Positions 28,074-36,504 are shown, counted from the stretch's first letter. The stretch: 64,000 nucleotides of DNA from CAWBOV01 sp963790525 (GCA_963790525.1 CAWBOV010000002.1:310001-374000); one strand, 5' to 3'. The notes: generated by a model not told the origin, from the sequence alone. Translations and numbers: made by a program.

Positions 28074-29180
28074 TCACCCGACGTCCTGTTGGTAGACGAC
28101 TCGGGTGTGCCCGACCCGCAGAACGTCCCCGTGTTGCAGTTGGTGGCTGCCGACCGGGTGCCCGTTGACGGACGTGCCGTTGGTCGAGCCGAGGTCGTAG
28201 GCGACCGCGTACTCGCCGTCGAACTGGACGTCGACGTGGCGCCGGGAGACCCCCTGGTCGAGCAGCTGCAGGTCGGCGTCCTGGCCCCGGCCGATGACGT
28301 TGCTCCCGCGGCGCAGGATCAGGGCACGGTCGGAGTCGTCGACGACGAGCCGGCCGCGTACCTGAGGCCGGCGCGGCGCCTCGGCGACGGGTGGCTGGGC
28401 ATACGCCGGCGGCTGCGCGTACCCGGGCTGCTGCGCGTACCCGGGCTGCTGGGCGTACTCCGGTTGCTGGGCATAGGGCTGGCCGTAGCCGGGCTGCTGC
28501 CCGTAGCCCGGTTGCTGCCCGTACCCGGGCTGAGGGGCGTAGCCGGGCTGGCCGTAGCCGGCCGGCGGAGCCACGCCGGGTGGCGGAGCGAACCCGGGGG
28601 CGGCGTAGGCGGCCGCGGCGTCCCATCCCTGGGCGGCGGGCTGCTCGTAGGGCGCGGACTCGGGCTCAGGCTCAGGCTGCTCGGCGTGCAGGCCACCGAC
28701 GAAGTCCGGTTCCGGGGGACTGCCGAACGGGTGCTCGTACTCGCCGGGCTGCAATCCGGGTACCGCAGGCAGTGACAGCGAGTCGTACGGTCGCTGCCGC
28801 GGCGGGGCCTCGGCCTCCATCCGGGACGCGACGCCGAAGACGCCGGTGCGCAGCGTCTCGTCGCGGTGCAGGTAGACCTCGATGTCGCCCACGGTGGTCC
28901 AGCCGTTGTCGTCGAGATACTCCTGGACGAGCTCGGCCAGCGAGTTGCAGAGCTGCACCTCCCAGGGCGAGAGGTGGTCGTAGTCGGCGACGCCGAGGCT
29001 CACGCGATAGCGGTTGGGCGCGAAGATGTGCCCGTTGCCCATCACGGCCTTCTTGTCGCTGGCCTCGCGTTCCAGAGCGGTGCCGATCTCGACCGGCTCG
29101 ACCTGTCCCTTGAAGACGCGTGCGAAGGCCGAACCGACGACGCTCTCGAGGCGGCGCTCGAAGCGCTGCGCCAGGCTCAT
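28074..29180 (-). CDS. fhaA: FhaA: DUF3662 plus FHA domain protein
   Basis: 368 residues, with an ATG at 29180 after AGGAA. The N-terminal DUF3662/FhaA_N domain (residues 1-125: FERRLESVVGSAFARVFKGQVEPVEI) is a helical/beta module that binds wall-synthesis partners. The centre (about 205-265) is a Tyr/Gln/Pro/Gly repeat of the PGYGQQ and PGYAQQ type. The C-terminal FHA domain has VIGRGQDADLQLLDQGVSRRH and YDLGSTNGTSVNG. It binds phosphorylated MviN/MurJ-like flippases in mycobacteria; this role is carried over by homology. It is the first gene of the operon running to pknB. Confidence 0.92.
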   Translation of the reverse strand: MSLAQRFERRLESVVGSAFARVFKGQVEPVEIGTALEREASDKKAVMGNGHIFAPNRYRVSLGVADYDHLSPWEVQLCNSLAELVQEYLDDNGWTTVGDIEVYLHRDETLRTGVFGVASRMEAEAPPRQRPYDSLSLPAVPGLQPGEYEHPFGSPPEPDFVGGLHAEQPEPEPESAPYEQPAAQGWDAAAAYAAPGFAPPPGVAPPAGYGQPGYAPQPGYGQQPGYGQQPGYGQPYAQQPEYAQQPGYAQQPGYAQPPAYAQPPVAEAPRRPQVRGRLVVDDSDRALILRRGSNVIGRGQDADLQLLDQGVSRRHVDVQFDGEYAVAYDLGSTNGTSVNGHPVGSHQLQHGDVLRVGHTRVVYQQDVG

Positions 29181-29262
29181 CAGGTTCCTGCCTTCCAGTC
29201 GGGGGTGCGGCGGGGCTGCGCCCTACGGCGGTTGCCGCGGCGTGCTTCCCTCATTGACCCAG

Positions 29263-29268
29263 ATCCTA
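29263..29268 (-). promoter_or_regulatory. Possible -10 box for the fhaA operon
   Basis: TAGGAT on the minus strand, about 83 bases upstream of the fhaA start, fits an actinobacterial -10 hexamer. No clear -35 is seen. Confidence 0.3.
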
Positions 29269-29314
29269 CTGTGAACGCCGCAGACGCCCCGAAAATCGCA
29301 CCTGCCGAACGTGC

Positions 29315-29320
29315 TAGCCT
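29315..29320 (+). promoter_or_regulatory. Possible -10 box for tRNA-Leu
   Basis: TAGCCT lies 25 bases before the mature tRNA-Leu 5' end. It is a fair match to TAnnnT; the -35 region is not convincing. Confidence 0.3.
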
Positions 29321-29345
29321 TCCCTGTCGCCTGATTGACAGTCGC

Positions 29346-29431
29346 GGGCAAGTGGCGGAATGGCAGACGCGCACGGTTCAGGTCCGTGTGTCCGAAAGGA
29401 CGTGGGGGTTCAACTCCCCCCTTGCCCACCA
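29346..29431 (+). tRNA. tRNA-Leu (anticodon CAG)
   Basis: 86 nt including CCA. The acceptor stem GGGCAAG pairs with CTTGCCC, the discriminator base is A, and the anticodon stem-loop CACGG-TTCAGGT-CCGTG has anticodon CAG. There is a long variable arm, and the T-arm is GGGGGTTCAACTCCCCC. The class II shape and A73 identify tRNA-Leu. Confidence 0.95.
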
Positions 29432-29507
29432 ATGTGATCTCCGAGGAATCCCGGACGCAGGGAACCCGGACGAGCTGAGGCCCCTAGGGGTTCGGCTTTC
29501 CTGCTTT

Positions 29508-29542
29508 CGGGGACTCGTCGACCGGCCGCGAGGCGGTCCCCG
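29508..29542 (-). terminator. Hairpin downstream of the CPBP protease gene
   Basis: CGGGGAC (29508-29514) and GTCCCCG (29536-29542) pair just beyond the stop of the minus-strand CPBP gene. On that strand the stem is followed by AAAGCAGGAAAG, so there is no T-tract. A Rho-independent role is therefore uncertain. Confidence 0.35.
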
Positions 29543-29545
29543 GGA

Positions 29546-30262
29546 TCAGTGGCCGGAGAACAGCGGCGGCAGGGCGAAGATCATCGCGGCCGACCACGTC
29601 ACGTGCGTGAGGATCGGTGCCAGCACGCCACCGGACGCGCGGCGTTGCAGGCCGAGCACCAGGCCCAGGGTCGCCGCCGCGAACACCAGCATCGGGTTGC
29701 CGGTCGCCACCGTGACGATCGCGTAGATCACCGTCGAGATGACGACCGGACGCCGCACACCGATGGCGGCGTACAGCGCACCGCGGAAGAAGATCTCCTC
29801 GGCGACGCCGTTGAGCAGCGTCAACGCCGCGACGAGCGGCAGCGAGCCGTACTTGGCGTGGTCGAGCACGTTCTGGACGTAGTCGCGCAGCGGCGGGATC
29901 TGGCGGACGACCAGCGCGCCGATCACGAAGACGGCCGACGCCAGCAGGCCCGTGATGATCGGGGTGACGATCGGCCGGCGCAGGGAGCCGCGGAACGGGA
30001 TGCGCCCCAGATGCAGCGGCCCCGACAGGAACCCGCCGACCACCCAGACCGCCGCGAGGCCGGCCGTCAGCGGGTAGAACGCCGGAGCTCCCCGCCGCAC
30101 CGACAGGGTGAGGCCGAGCAGGGTCGCGCCGACGACGAGCACGATGACGACGACGATGCGCCTGCGGAGGAACGCGGCGTCGCTCTGATGGTGGTCGCGT
30201 TCGACCTTGTCCAGCAGCGACGGCCGGACCAGCTCCTCGAGCCGGGCGGACAGCGTCCTCAT
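29546..30262 (-). CDS. CPBP-family intramembrane glutamic endopeptidase
   Basis: 238 residues from an ATG at 30262 that overlaps the upstream stop (ATGA). Several hydrophobic helices are predicted after a charged 35-residue N-terminus. The CPBP (Abi/CaaX protease-like) motifs are EEIFFRGALYAAIG (EExxxR), the second-motif region FAAATLGLVLG, and ILTHVTWSAAMI (the H of motif III). Bacterial members are linked to bacteriocin self-immunity, prenyl-protein-like processing or regulated proteolysis. The substrate here is unknown. It is co-transcribed with the Rossmann-fold gene. Confidence 0.87.
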   Translation of the reverse strand: MRTLSARLEELVRPSLLDKVERDHHQSDAAFLRRRIVVVIVLVVGATLLGLTLSVRRGAPAFYPLTAGLAAVWVVGGFLSGPLHLGRIPFRGSLRRPIVTPIITGLLASAVFVIGALVVRQIPPLRDYVQNVLDHAKYGSLPLVAALTLLNGVAEEIFFRGALYAAIGVRRPVVISTVIYAIVTVATGNPMLVFAAATLGLVLGLQRRASGGVLAPILTHVTWSAAMIFALPPLFSGH

Positions 30263-31155
30263 CGAGACGCGGCCCTCTCCGCGAGCGCGGCGCGAACCGC
30301 ATCGTCATAGCCCATCGGCTCCCCCGGCACGACGTCCCGGATGGAATTGTCGTGCACGACGACCTCGTTCGTCATCGAGTCGATCAGGTTGCGCGCGGTG
30401 GCCAGGTCCACGTCGGTGACCAGCGCGAGCCAGGCCGAGGACAGCCGGGGCGTCAGCAACGGCACCGGCAGCACGGGTAGCGGCCGGCTGTTGGCGATGA
30501 GCGCGACCCGTTGCATCATGTCGACGTAGCGCAGCACCTCGGGGCCGCCGACCTCGAACACCCGCCCGAGTGCCGCCGGGGCGTCCAGCACGCCGACCAG
30601 GTAACGGATGACGTCGCTCAGCGCGATCGGCTGGGTACGGGTCTTCACCCAGCGCGGCGCGATCATCACCGGCAGGTGGTCGACGAGCTGGCGCGTCATC
30701 TCCCACGAGATGCCGCCGTGGCCTATCACCACGGCAGCGCGCAGCACGGTCACCGGCACCCCGTCGGCGCCCAGCAGCGTCTCCACCTCGCGCCGCGAGC
30801 GCAGGTGCTCCGACAGCGCCTCGTCGTCACTGCCGAGGCCGCCCAGGTAGATGATCCGCTCCACGCCCGCCGACGCCGCGGCCTTGCTGAACGAGCGCGC
30901 CGCGTCGGCGTCCATGTCGACGAAGTCGGCGGAGTCGAGCGAGTGGACGAGGTAGTACGCCACCGACACGCCCTCGAGCGGCTCGCGCAGGCTGGCCGCG
31001 TCGCTGACATCGCCGGCGATGGGGGTTCCGGCGCCCTCGTAGGTGTCAGGGTGACGCGTCATCGCGCGGACGGTGTGCCCGTCGGCGACGAGCGCCCGGC
31101 ACAGATGGGATCCGATGAAGCCGGAGGCCCCGGTCACGAGAACGGTGGCGGGCAT
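30259..31155 (-). CDS. NAD(P)-binding Rossmann-fold (atypical SDR, NAD(P)H-binding) protein
   Basis: 298 residues. The ATG at 31155 is preceded by AAGGA, whereas longer starts lack a ribosome site. The N-terminal cofactor motif is VTGASGFIGSHLCRAL (GxxGxxG). Then follow a conserved Asp in IAGDVSD, the region VAYYLVHSLDSADF, and VERIIYLGGLG. The pattern YYLVHSL plus DxxxA matches the atypical SDR group that includes DUF2867-type reductases and nucleoside-diphosphate-sugar epimerase-like proteins. The canonical YxxxK is not apparent. Some relatives act on quinones or lipids. The substrate is unknown. Confidence 0.8.
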   Translation of the reverse strand: MPATVLVTGASGFIGSHLCRALVADGHTVRAMTRHPDTYEGAGTPIAGDVSDAASLREPLEGVSVAYYLVHSLDSADFVDMDADAARSFSKAAASAGVERIIYLGGLGSDDEALSEHLRSRREVETLLGADGVPVTVLRAAVVIGHGGISWEMTRQLVDHLPVMIAPRWVKTRTQPIALSDVIRYLVGVLDAPAALGRVFEVGGPEVLRYVDMMQRVALIANSRPLPVLPVPLLTPRLSSAWLALVTDVDLATARNLIDSMTNEVVVHDNSIRDVVPGEPMGYDDAVRAALAERAASR

Positions 31156-31320
31156 GGGCTGGTCCTTCCGTCGCGGCGCACTCGAGGACTGCTCTTCAAC
31201 CCCGGACCAGCCTACGCACGGCCCGGAGTGAGGGCGTCGCGCCGGAGCCCCGTGCAGGTCCCGGCACGTTCCCCGCGGCGGAGCGGGGAATGAAATGCAC
31301 ACACCGCACTCCTTGTGCCA

Positions 31321-31350
31321 GATGCAATCGCGATATATCGTGAGTGCATC
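31321..31350. promoter_or_regulatory. 30-bp palindromic operator of the padR gene
   Basis: The whole 30-bp stretch is an imperfect palindrome: outer arms GATGCA and TGCATC, and inner core CGATATATCG. It overlaps a plausible -10 (TATATC) with TTGTGC upstream, and the padR ribosome site AGGAGGA follows 8 bases later. AT-rich inverted repeats of this kind are typical PadR sites, so autoregulation is likely. Confidence 0.7.
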
Positions 31351-31367
31351 AACTACTAGGAGGACAC

Positions 31368-32021
31368 ATGCACAACCCCACTCGCACAGGCTGCGACACC
31401 ACAGAGGCAGCCGAGACCATGCACCACCGAGGACGGCGGATGCACCGCCGTCACGACCACGGGCTGCGGCCCGACCACGGCCCCGAGGTACGCCGGCGCA
31501 TGCGCGGCGGCCACCGTCACGGCGGCGGACGCGGACGCGCGCAACGCGGCGACGTCCGGGCGGCGATCCTGCTGCTGCTGGCCGACGAGCCGATGTACGG
31601 CTACCAGCTCATGCAGTCCATGCAGGAGCGGACCGAGGGTGCCTGGCACCCGAGCCCGGGCGCCGTCTACCCGACGATCGGCCAGCTCCGCGACGAGGGC
31701 CTGGTCACCATGTCCACGGAGGGCGGCGGCCGCAAGCTGGCCACGCTGACCGAGGCGGGCCGGACCTACGTCGCCGAGAACAAGGACACGCTGGGCGACC
31801 CGTTCGCCACCCTCGCCGCCGAAGCCGGCGGCGCCAGCGATCTGCGCAGTCCGGTCGAGGACATCCACATCGCCGCCCGCCAGCTCGCACGGGGAGGCTC
31901 CGACGCGCAGATCGCCGCGGCCCGCGAGATCCTCGCCCAGGCCCGCCGCTCGCTGTACCTGATCCTCGCCGAGGACGCCGCCACCCTGGCGCAGTTCACC
32001 GGGGACGCGGCCGACAGCTGA
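31368..32021 (+). CDS. PadR-family transcriptional regulator with His-rich N-terminus
   Basis: 217 residues, with AGGAGGA four bases before the ATG. The PadR winged helix (about residues 58-140) is RGDVRAAILLLLADEPMYGYQLMQ ... SPGAVYPTIGQLRDEGLV ... GRKLATLTEAGRTYV. The C-terminal helices would form the dimer. The unusual part is a 55-residue N-terminal extension rich in His and Arg (HHRGRRMHRRHDHGL, HRHGGGRG) that could bind metal. It lies downstream of a 30-bp palindrome and is divergent from the Rossmann-fold gene, either of which may be its target. Confidence 0.88.
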   Translation: MHNPTRTGCDTTEAAETMHHRGRRMHRRHDHGLRPDHGPEVRRRMRGGHRHGGGRGRAQRGDVRAAILLLLADEPMYGYQLMQSMQERTEGAWHPSPGAVYPTIGQLRDEGLVTMSTEGGGRKLATLTEAGRTYVAENKDTLGDPFATLAAEAGGASDLRSPVEDIHIAARQLARGGSDAQIAAAREILAQARRSLYLILAEDAATLAQFTGDAADS

Positions 32022-32032
32022 CAGCTGACCCG

Positions 32033-32086
32033 GTTTCACACCGCAGCGGGAGATTCGGCGTCCGCGCCACCGCTGCGGTGTGAAAC
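32033..32086. terminator. Long perfect stem-loop after padR
   Basis: GTTTCACACCGCAGCGG (32033-32049) and CCGCTGCGGTGTGAAAC (32070-32086) form a 17-bp perfect stem with a 20-base loop that can itself form GGCG/CGCC. It lies 12 bases after the padR stop. It is likely a terminator, though unusually long, and no T-tract follows. Confidence 0.6.
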
Positions 32087-32222
32087 GCCGGCCCAGGACA
32101 CATGCCGGAAACACAAACCATGTGATTGCTGAGCGCTCTCTGTGCTCCCTGCTAGGTGGAGTCCAGCCAACGAACAGGTTCACTGGCGACGCTCTTCCCA
32201 GTTCACCACTGAGGAGAGATTG

Positions 32223-33539
32223 ATGAGCGTGTCCCTGGACGATCGAGCACCCCTGGCAGCCGACGACTCCGCCGACCTGGCAGGGGCCGACGTGCTGCGT
32301 CTGCCCGCCCGGGGAGAGACCGGTGAGCCGGTCGTCGACATCGTCGTTCCCGTCCACAACGAGGCGGGCGGCGTCGGGCCGAGCGTGGCCCGGCTGCACC
32401 GCTATCTCGTCGCGAACCTGCCGACGACCTTCCGCATCACCATCGCCGACAACGCCAGCACCGACGCGACCTGGGCCGTCGTCGAGGAACTGCACGACGC
32501 CCTCGACTGCGTCGCCGGGATCCGCCTTGATCGCAAGGGCCGTGGCCTGGCGCTGCGCACCGCGTGGAGCGCCAGCGGGGCGCAGGTGCTGGTCTACATG
32601 GACGTCGACCTCTCCACGGATCTCGCGGCGGTGCTTCCGCTCATCGCGCCGCTGCTGTCCGGGCACAGCGATCTCGCGATCGGCAGCCGCCTGGCCACCG
32701 GGGCGCGCGTCGTGCGCGGCCCCAAGCGCGACCTGATCTCCCGTTCCTACAACACCATCCTGCGGGCCGCCCTCGGGGTGAGCTTCAGCGATGCCCAGTG
32801 CGGCTTCAAGGCCATCCGCAGCGACGCGGCGGAACTGCTGCTGCCCCTGGTCGAGGACAACGCCTGGTTCTTCGACACCGAGCTGCTCGTGCTCGCCGAA
32901 CAGGCCGGCCTGCGCATCCACGAGGTCCCCGTGGACTGGGTCGACGACCCGGACAGCCGCGTCGCTCTCGTCGACACCGCGGTCAAGGACCTCAAGGGCG
33001 TGGCGCGCCTGGCGCGGGCCCTGGCCACCAACCGCTTCCCGCTCGCCGAGATCGGCGCCCGCCTCGGGCGCGGGGCCATCGGCAGCCAGGCGCGGCCGTC
33101 CTTCGGCCACCAACTCGCGCGCTTCGCCGGGATCGGTGTGCTGAGCACCGGGGCCTACCTGGGACTGTTCTGGCTGCTCCGCGGAGAGTTCGGGCCGCAG
33201 GGCGCCAACTTCGTGGCCCTGCTCGTCACCGCGATCGCCAACACCGCGGCCAACCGGCGCCTCACCTTCGGCGTCCGCGGCCGCACCGGCGCCGCCCGCC
33301 AGCACCTGCAGGGCCTGCTCGTCTTCGCCCTGGGCCTGGTGATCACCAGCGGTTCCCTGGGCCTGCTCGCGATCACCGGCGCCGGCTCCAGCCGCCTGGT
33401 GGAGGTCAGCGTGCTCGTCGCGGCGAACGCGCTGGCCACCGTCGTCCGCTTCGCCGCCTTCCGGACCTGGGTGTTCGCCCCGGAACCCGAACCGAGCCCG
33501 TCCGCACAGACCGCACCGAACGGAGCCGCCCGGTCATGA
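32223..33539 (+). CDS. Fused GT2 glycosyltransferase / GtrA membrane protein
   Basis: 438 residues from the ATG at 32223 preceded by GAGGAGAG. The N-terminal GT-A domain (residues about 35-265) resembles dolichol/undecaprenyl-phosphate sugar synthases: VDIVVPVHNEAGG, ITIADNASTDAT, the DxD-like VYMDVDLSTD, and GFKAIRSDAA. The C-terminal GtrA domain has about four helices (FAGIGVLSTGAYLGLFWLL, NFVALLVTAIANTAANRRLTF, LLVFALGLVITSGSLGLLAI, and one more). It would make a polyprenyl-phosphate sugar and flip it across the membrane. The stop overlaps the next gene's ATG, a GT39/ArnT-type transferase that would use this lipid-linked sugar outside. Confidence 0.88.
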   Translation: MSVSLDDRAPLAADDSADLAGADVLRLPARGETGEPVVDIVVPVHNEAGGVGPSVARLHRYLVANLPTTFRITIADNASTDATWAVVEELHDALDCVAGIRLDRKGRGLALRTAWSASGAQVLVYMDVDLSTDLAAVLPLIAPLLSGHSDLAIGSRLATGARVVRGPKRDLISRSYNTILRAALGVSFSDAQCGFKAIRSDAAELLLPLVEDNAWFFDTELLVLAEQAGLRIHEVPVDWVDDPDSRVALVDTAVKDLKGVARLARALATNRFPLAEIGARLGRGAIGSQARPSFGHQLARFAGIGVLSTGAYLGLFWLLRGEFGPQGANFVALLVTAIANTAANRRLTFGVRGRTGAARQHLQGLLVFALGLVITSGSLGLLAITGAGSSRLVEVSVLVAANALATVVRFAAFRTWVFAPEPEPSPSAQTAPNGAARS

Positions 33540-35677
33540 CCGACGCGATCACCATCTCCTTCCCGCCCGTCGAGGAACCTGGGCGACCGGGCGAGCCGGG
33601 CCGGTGGGTACTTCCCGCCGGCTACGGCAGTTCGCTGCCGGCCGACCCGCCGGATCGTTCGATCGGGGGCCGCGCGCGCCGCGTCGTCCGCGGTCCCGAG
33701 GGCGACCCCCGCTGGGCCCGACCGGCCCTGCTCGGCCTGCTCGCCGCGACGGCGCTGCTCTACCTGTGGAATCTGAGCGCGTCCGGCAACGCCAACGACT
33801 TCTACGCCGCGGCCGTGCAGGCCGGTACCCAGAGCTGGAAGGCGATGTTCTTCGGCTCGTTCGACTCCTCGAACTTCATCACCGTCGACAAGCCGCCCCT
33901 GGCGTTCTGGCCGATGGAGCTCTCCGGACGGATCTTCGGGTTCTCCAGCTGGAGCATGCTGGCCCCGCAGGCGCTCGAAGGCGTCGCGGCGGTCGGCCTG
34001 GTGTACGGGGCGGTGCGCCGGGTCTCCGGTCACGCTGCCGGCCTCATCGCCGGGGCGATCCTGGCGCTCACCCCCGCGGCCGTCCTGATGTTCCGGTTCA
34101 ACAACCCCGACGCCGCGCTGGTGCTGCTCCTCGTGGCCGCCGGCTACGCGGTCGTGCGCGCCCTCGAGGCCGGACGGACGCGCTGGCTGGTGCTCGCCGG
34201 TGCCCTCGTCGGGCTGGCGTTCATCGCGAAGATGGGCCAGGCCCTGCTGGTCGTCCCCGCCTTCGGGCTGGTGTACCTGATCGCCGGCCCGCCCCAGCTG
34301 GGCAAGCGCATCCGGCAACTGCTGCTGTCCGGCGTGGCCCTCGTGGTCGGCGCCGGCTGGTGGGTGGCGATCGTGGAGCTGTGGCCGGCGTCCTCACGCC
34401 CCTACATCGGCGGCTCCACCGACAACAGCACGCTGGGCCTGGCCTTCGGCTACAACGGCCTCGGCCGCCTGTTCGGCGGGAGCGGCAACGGCGGCGGAGG
34501 AGGGGGCGGCGGAGGAGGGGGCGGCGCGTCCTTCGGCGGCTCGACCGGCCTGACGCGACTGTTCAGCGACGAGATGGGGCTGCAGATCTCGTGGCTGCTG
34601 CCCGCGGCCCTGCTGGGCCTGGTGGCGGGGCTGTACCTGACCCGCCGCGCGCCGCGCACGGACCTGGTCCGCGCCGCGCTCATCCTCTGGGGCGGATGGC
34701 TGATCGTCACCGGCCTGGTCTTCAGCTACATGCAGGGCACCATCCACCCGTACTACACCGTCGCGCTGGCACCGGCGATCGCCGGCCTGATCGCCACCGT
34801 TGCGCTGATCCTCTGGCGGCAACGGGCTGAGCTGACCGCACGCCTCGTCGCGGCCGGACTCGCCGCTGTGACGGGATGGTGGAGCTACCGCCTGCTCGAT
34901 CGCACGCCGACCTGGCACCCGGAACTGCGCTACGCCCTCGCGATCGCCGCGATCGCCGCTGTCGTGGCGCTGGTCGTGGGGTTGCGCTGGGCGCTCGCCC
35001 CCGTGACGGCGGCGCTGGCGGCCGGCGTGCTCGTCCTCGCCGGTGCCGGGTCCTACGGTGTGGCGACGGCGTCGGTGCCGCACACCGGGTCGATCCCCGA
35101 CGTCGGTTCGGTGTCGGCCAGCGGTGGTGTCGGTGGGGCCGGCGGCGGGTTCGGCGGACGTACCCGCCCCTCGGGTGGCTTCGGTGCCCGCGGTGACGGC
35201 GCCGTGCCGACGCCCGGGCAGGCAGGCGGTTTCGGCGGAGCAGCGCCCGGCGGAACGACCGGCGGGACGACGGGCGGGACGCCCGGCGGCGCAGCGCTCG
35301 GTGGCGGCACCACCTCCACGGCGTCCAACTCCGCGCTCGTCGCGTTGCTGAAGGCGAGCAGGACCCGGTGGGCGGCGGCGGCGCTGTCGTCGATGACCGC
35401 CGGGCCGCTGGAACTCGAGAGCGGCACCGCGGTGATGGCGATCGGTGGCTTCAGCGGCAGCGACCCGGCGCCGACCCTGGCGCAGTTCCAGGCCTACGTC
35501 GCGGCCGGCGACATCCACTACTTCATCGGCAGCGGGACCGGCGGGGGCGGCGGCTTCGGCGGCGGGTTCGGCGGCGGCAGCAGCACGGGCAGCGCCATCA
35601 GCGCCTGGGTGGCGGCGAACTACACCGCCACGACCGTCGGCGGCGTCACCGTCTACGACCTGACGACGGCGAAGTAG
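33536..35677 (+). CDS. ArnT/PMT-like glycosyltransferase (GT39/GT83 type)
   Basis: 713 residues from the ATG at 33536, which overlaps the previous stop (ATGA). After a 60-residue cytoplasmic N-terminus there are about 11-12 membrane helices. The first periplasmic loop has the family's acidic/substrate motif in NANDFYAAAVQAG and VDKPPLAFWPMELSGRIFG. Further blocks are RFNNPDAALVLLLV and FIAKMGQALLV. A loop contains a run of about 12 Gly (residues near 320-332) encoded by a 15-nt tandem repeat. The C-terminal third is an exported Gly-rich domain with a final folded portion (FQAYVAAGDIHYFIGSG). It would transfer a sugar from a polyprenyl donor to an envelope acceptor. Confidence 0.88.
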   Translation: MTDAITISFPPVEEPGRPGEPGRWVLPAGYGSSLPADPPDRSIGGRARRVVRGPEGDPRWARPALLGLLAATALLYLWNLSASGNANDFYAAAVQAGTQSWKAMFFGSFDSSNFITVDKPPLAFWPMELSGRIFGFSSWSMLAPQALEGVAAVGLVYGAVRRVSGHAAGLIAGAILALTPAAVLMFRFNNPDAALVLLLVAAGYAVVRALEAGRTRWLVLAGALVGLAFIAKMGQALLVVPAFGLVYLIAGPPQLGKRIRQLLLSGVALVVGAGWWVAIVELWPASSRPYIGGSTDNSTLGLAFGYNGLGRLFGGSGNGGGGGGGGGGGGASFGGSTGLTRLFSDEMGLQISWLLPAALLGLVAGLYLTRRAPRTDLVRAALILWGGWLIVTGLVFSYMQGTIHPYYTVALAPAIAGLIATVALILWRQRAELTARLVAAGLAAVTGWWSYRLLDRTPTWHPELRYALAIAAIAAVVALVVGLRWALAPVTAALAAGVLVLAGAGSYGVATASVPHTGSIPDVGSVSASGGVGGAGGGFGGRTRPSGGFGARGDGAVPTPGQAGGFGGAAPGGTTGGTTGGTPGGAALGGGTTSTASNSALVALLKASRTRWAAAALSSMTAGPLELESGTAVMAIGGFSGSDPAPTLAQFQAYVAAGDIHYFIGSGTGGGGGFGGGFGGGSSTGSAISAWVAANYTATTVGGVTVYDLTTAK
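34495..34524. repeat. 15-nt tandem repeat encoding poly-Gly in the GT39 gene
   Basis: Two exact copies of CGGAGGAGGGGGCGG (34495-34509 and 34510-34524) lie inside the poly-Gly loop codons. Copy changes would keep the frame. Confidence 0.85.
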
Positions 35678-35730
35678 CACCGGCGACACAGCACGTGGGG
35701 TCGTGCCGGGGATCTGCCAGGATCCTCGGC

Positions 35731-36504
35731 ATGACCATGCACCGCGCACTCGTGCGCCGACCCTCGCCGCGGCTGGCGGAGGGGCTCACCACCCACATCG
35801 AGCGGGTGCCGGTCGACACCGACCTCGCGCTCGTCCAGTGGGAGGGCTACGTCGCGGCGCTCGCCGACGCCGGCTGGGACATCGTCGAGGTGCCCCCGGC
35901 CGACGACTGCCCGGACGGCGTGTTCGTGGAGGACAGCGCGGTGATGTTCGGCTCGATGGCCGTGCTCACCCGGCCGGGCGCGCCGAGCCGGGCAGGGGAG
36001 GTGGCCGGTACCGCGGCCGTCCTCGCCCGATTGGGCCACGAGACGGTCGCCGTCGAGGCACCGGGCACCCTCGACGGCGGGGACGTGCTCAAGGTCGGCC
36101 ACCGCGCCTACGTCGGACGGGGCGGGCGCACCAACGGAGCCGCGATCGCCCAGCTGCGGGCCCACCTCGCGCCGCGAGGCTGGTCGGTCACCGCCGTGCC
36201 CCTCACGAAGGCGCTGCACCTGAAGTCCGCCGTCACCGCCCTGCCCGACGGGACGGTCATCGGCTACACCCCTGTGGTCGACGACCCGGCGTTCTTCCCG
36301 CACTATCTCGGTATGGACGAGGAACCCGGCGCGCACGTCGTCGACCTCGGCGGCGGGAGGCTGTTGGTGAGCGCCGCAGCGCCGCGCGCGGCGGCCGGCC
36401 TGCGCGACCTCGGCTACACGCCGGTACCCGTCGAGATCTCCGAGTTCGAGAAACTCGAAGGCTGCGTCACCTGCCTCTCCATCCGGATCCGCACGCCCGC
36501 GTGA
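35731..36504 (+). CDS. ddaH: Dimethylarginine dimethylaminohydrolase (DDAH)
   Basis: 257 residues, a typical bacterial DDAH length. A second ATG lies at 35737. Family motifs: PDGVFVEDSAVMFGSMAVLTRPG (substrate Asp/Glu region), GTLDGGDVLKVG, the catalytic His in KALHLKSAVTALPDG, and the nucleophile Cys in LEGCVTCLSIRI near the C-terminus. The enzyme hydrolyses N-omega-methylated arginines to citrulline and methylamines in the cytoplasm; guanidine-modifying relatives (arginine deiminase-like) share the fold. It stands alone between the GT39 and ABC-F genes. Confidence 0.88.
   Translation: MTMHRALVRRPSPRLAEGLTTHIERVPVDTDLALVQWEGYVAALADAGWDIVEVPPADDCPDGVFVEDSAVMFGSMAVLTRPGAPSRAGEVAGTAAVLARLGHETVAVEAPGTLDGGDVLKVGHRAYVGRGGRTNGAAIAQLRAHLAPRGWSVTAVPLTKALHLKSAVTALPDGTVIGYTPVVDDPAFFPHYLGMDEEPGAHVVDLGGGRLLVSAAAPRAAAGLRDLGYTPVPVEISEFEKLEGCVTCLSIRIRTPA

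Noticed and set aside
28386..28565. Tandem DNA repeats as a regulatory array
   Set aside because: They are codons of the Tyr/Gln/Pro/Gly repeat in FhaA, a known feature of that protein family.
29335..29340. TTGACA as -35 box of tRNA-Leu
   Set aside because: It ends only 5 bases before the mature tRNA, so it cannot drive that gene.
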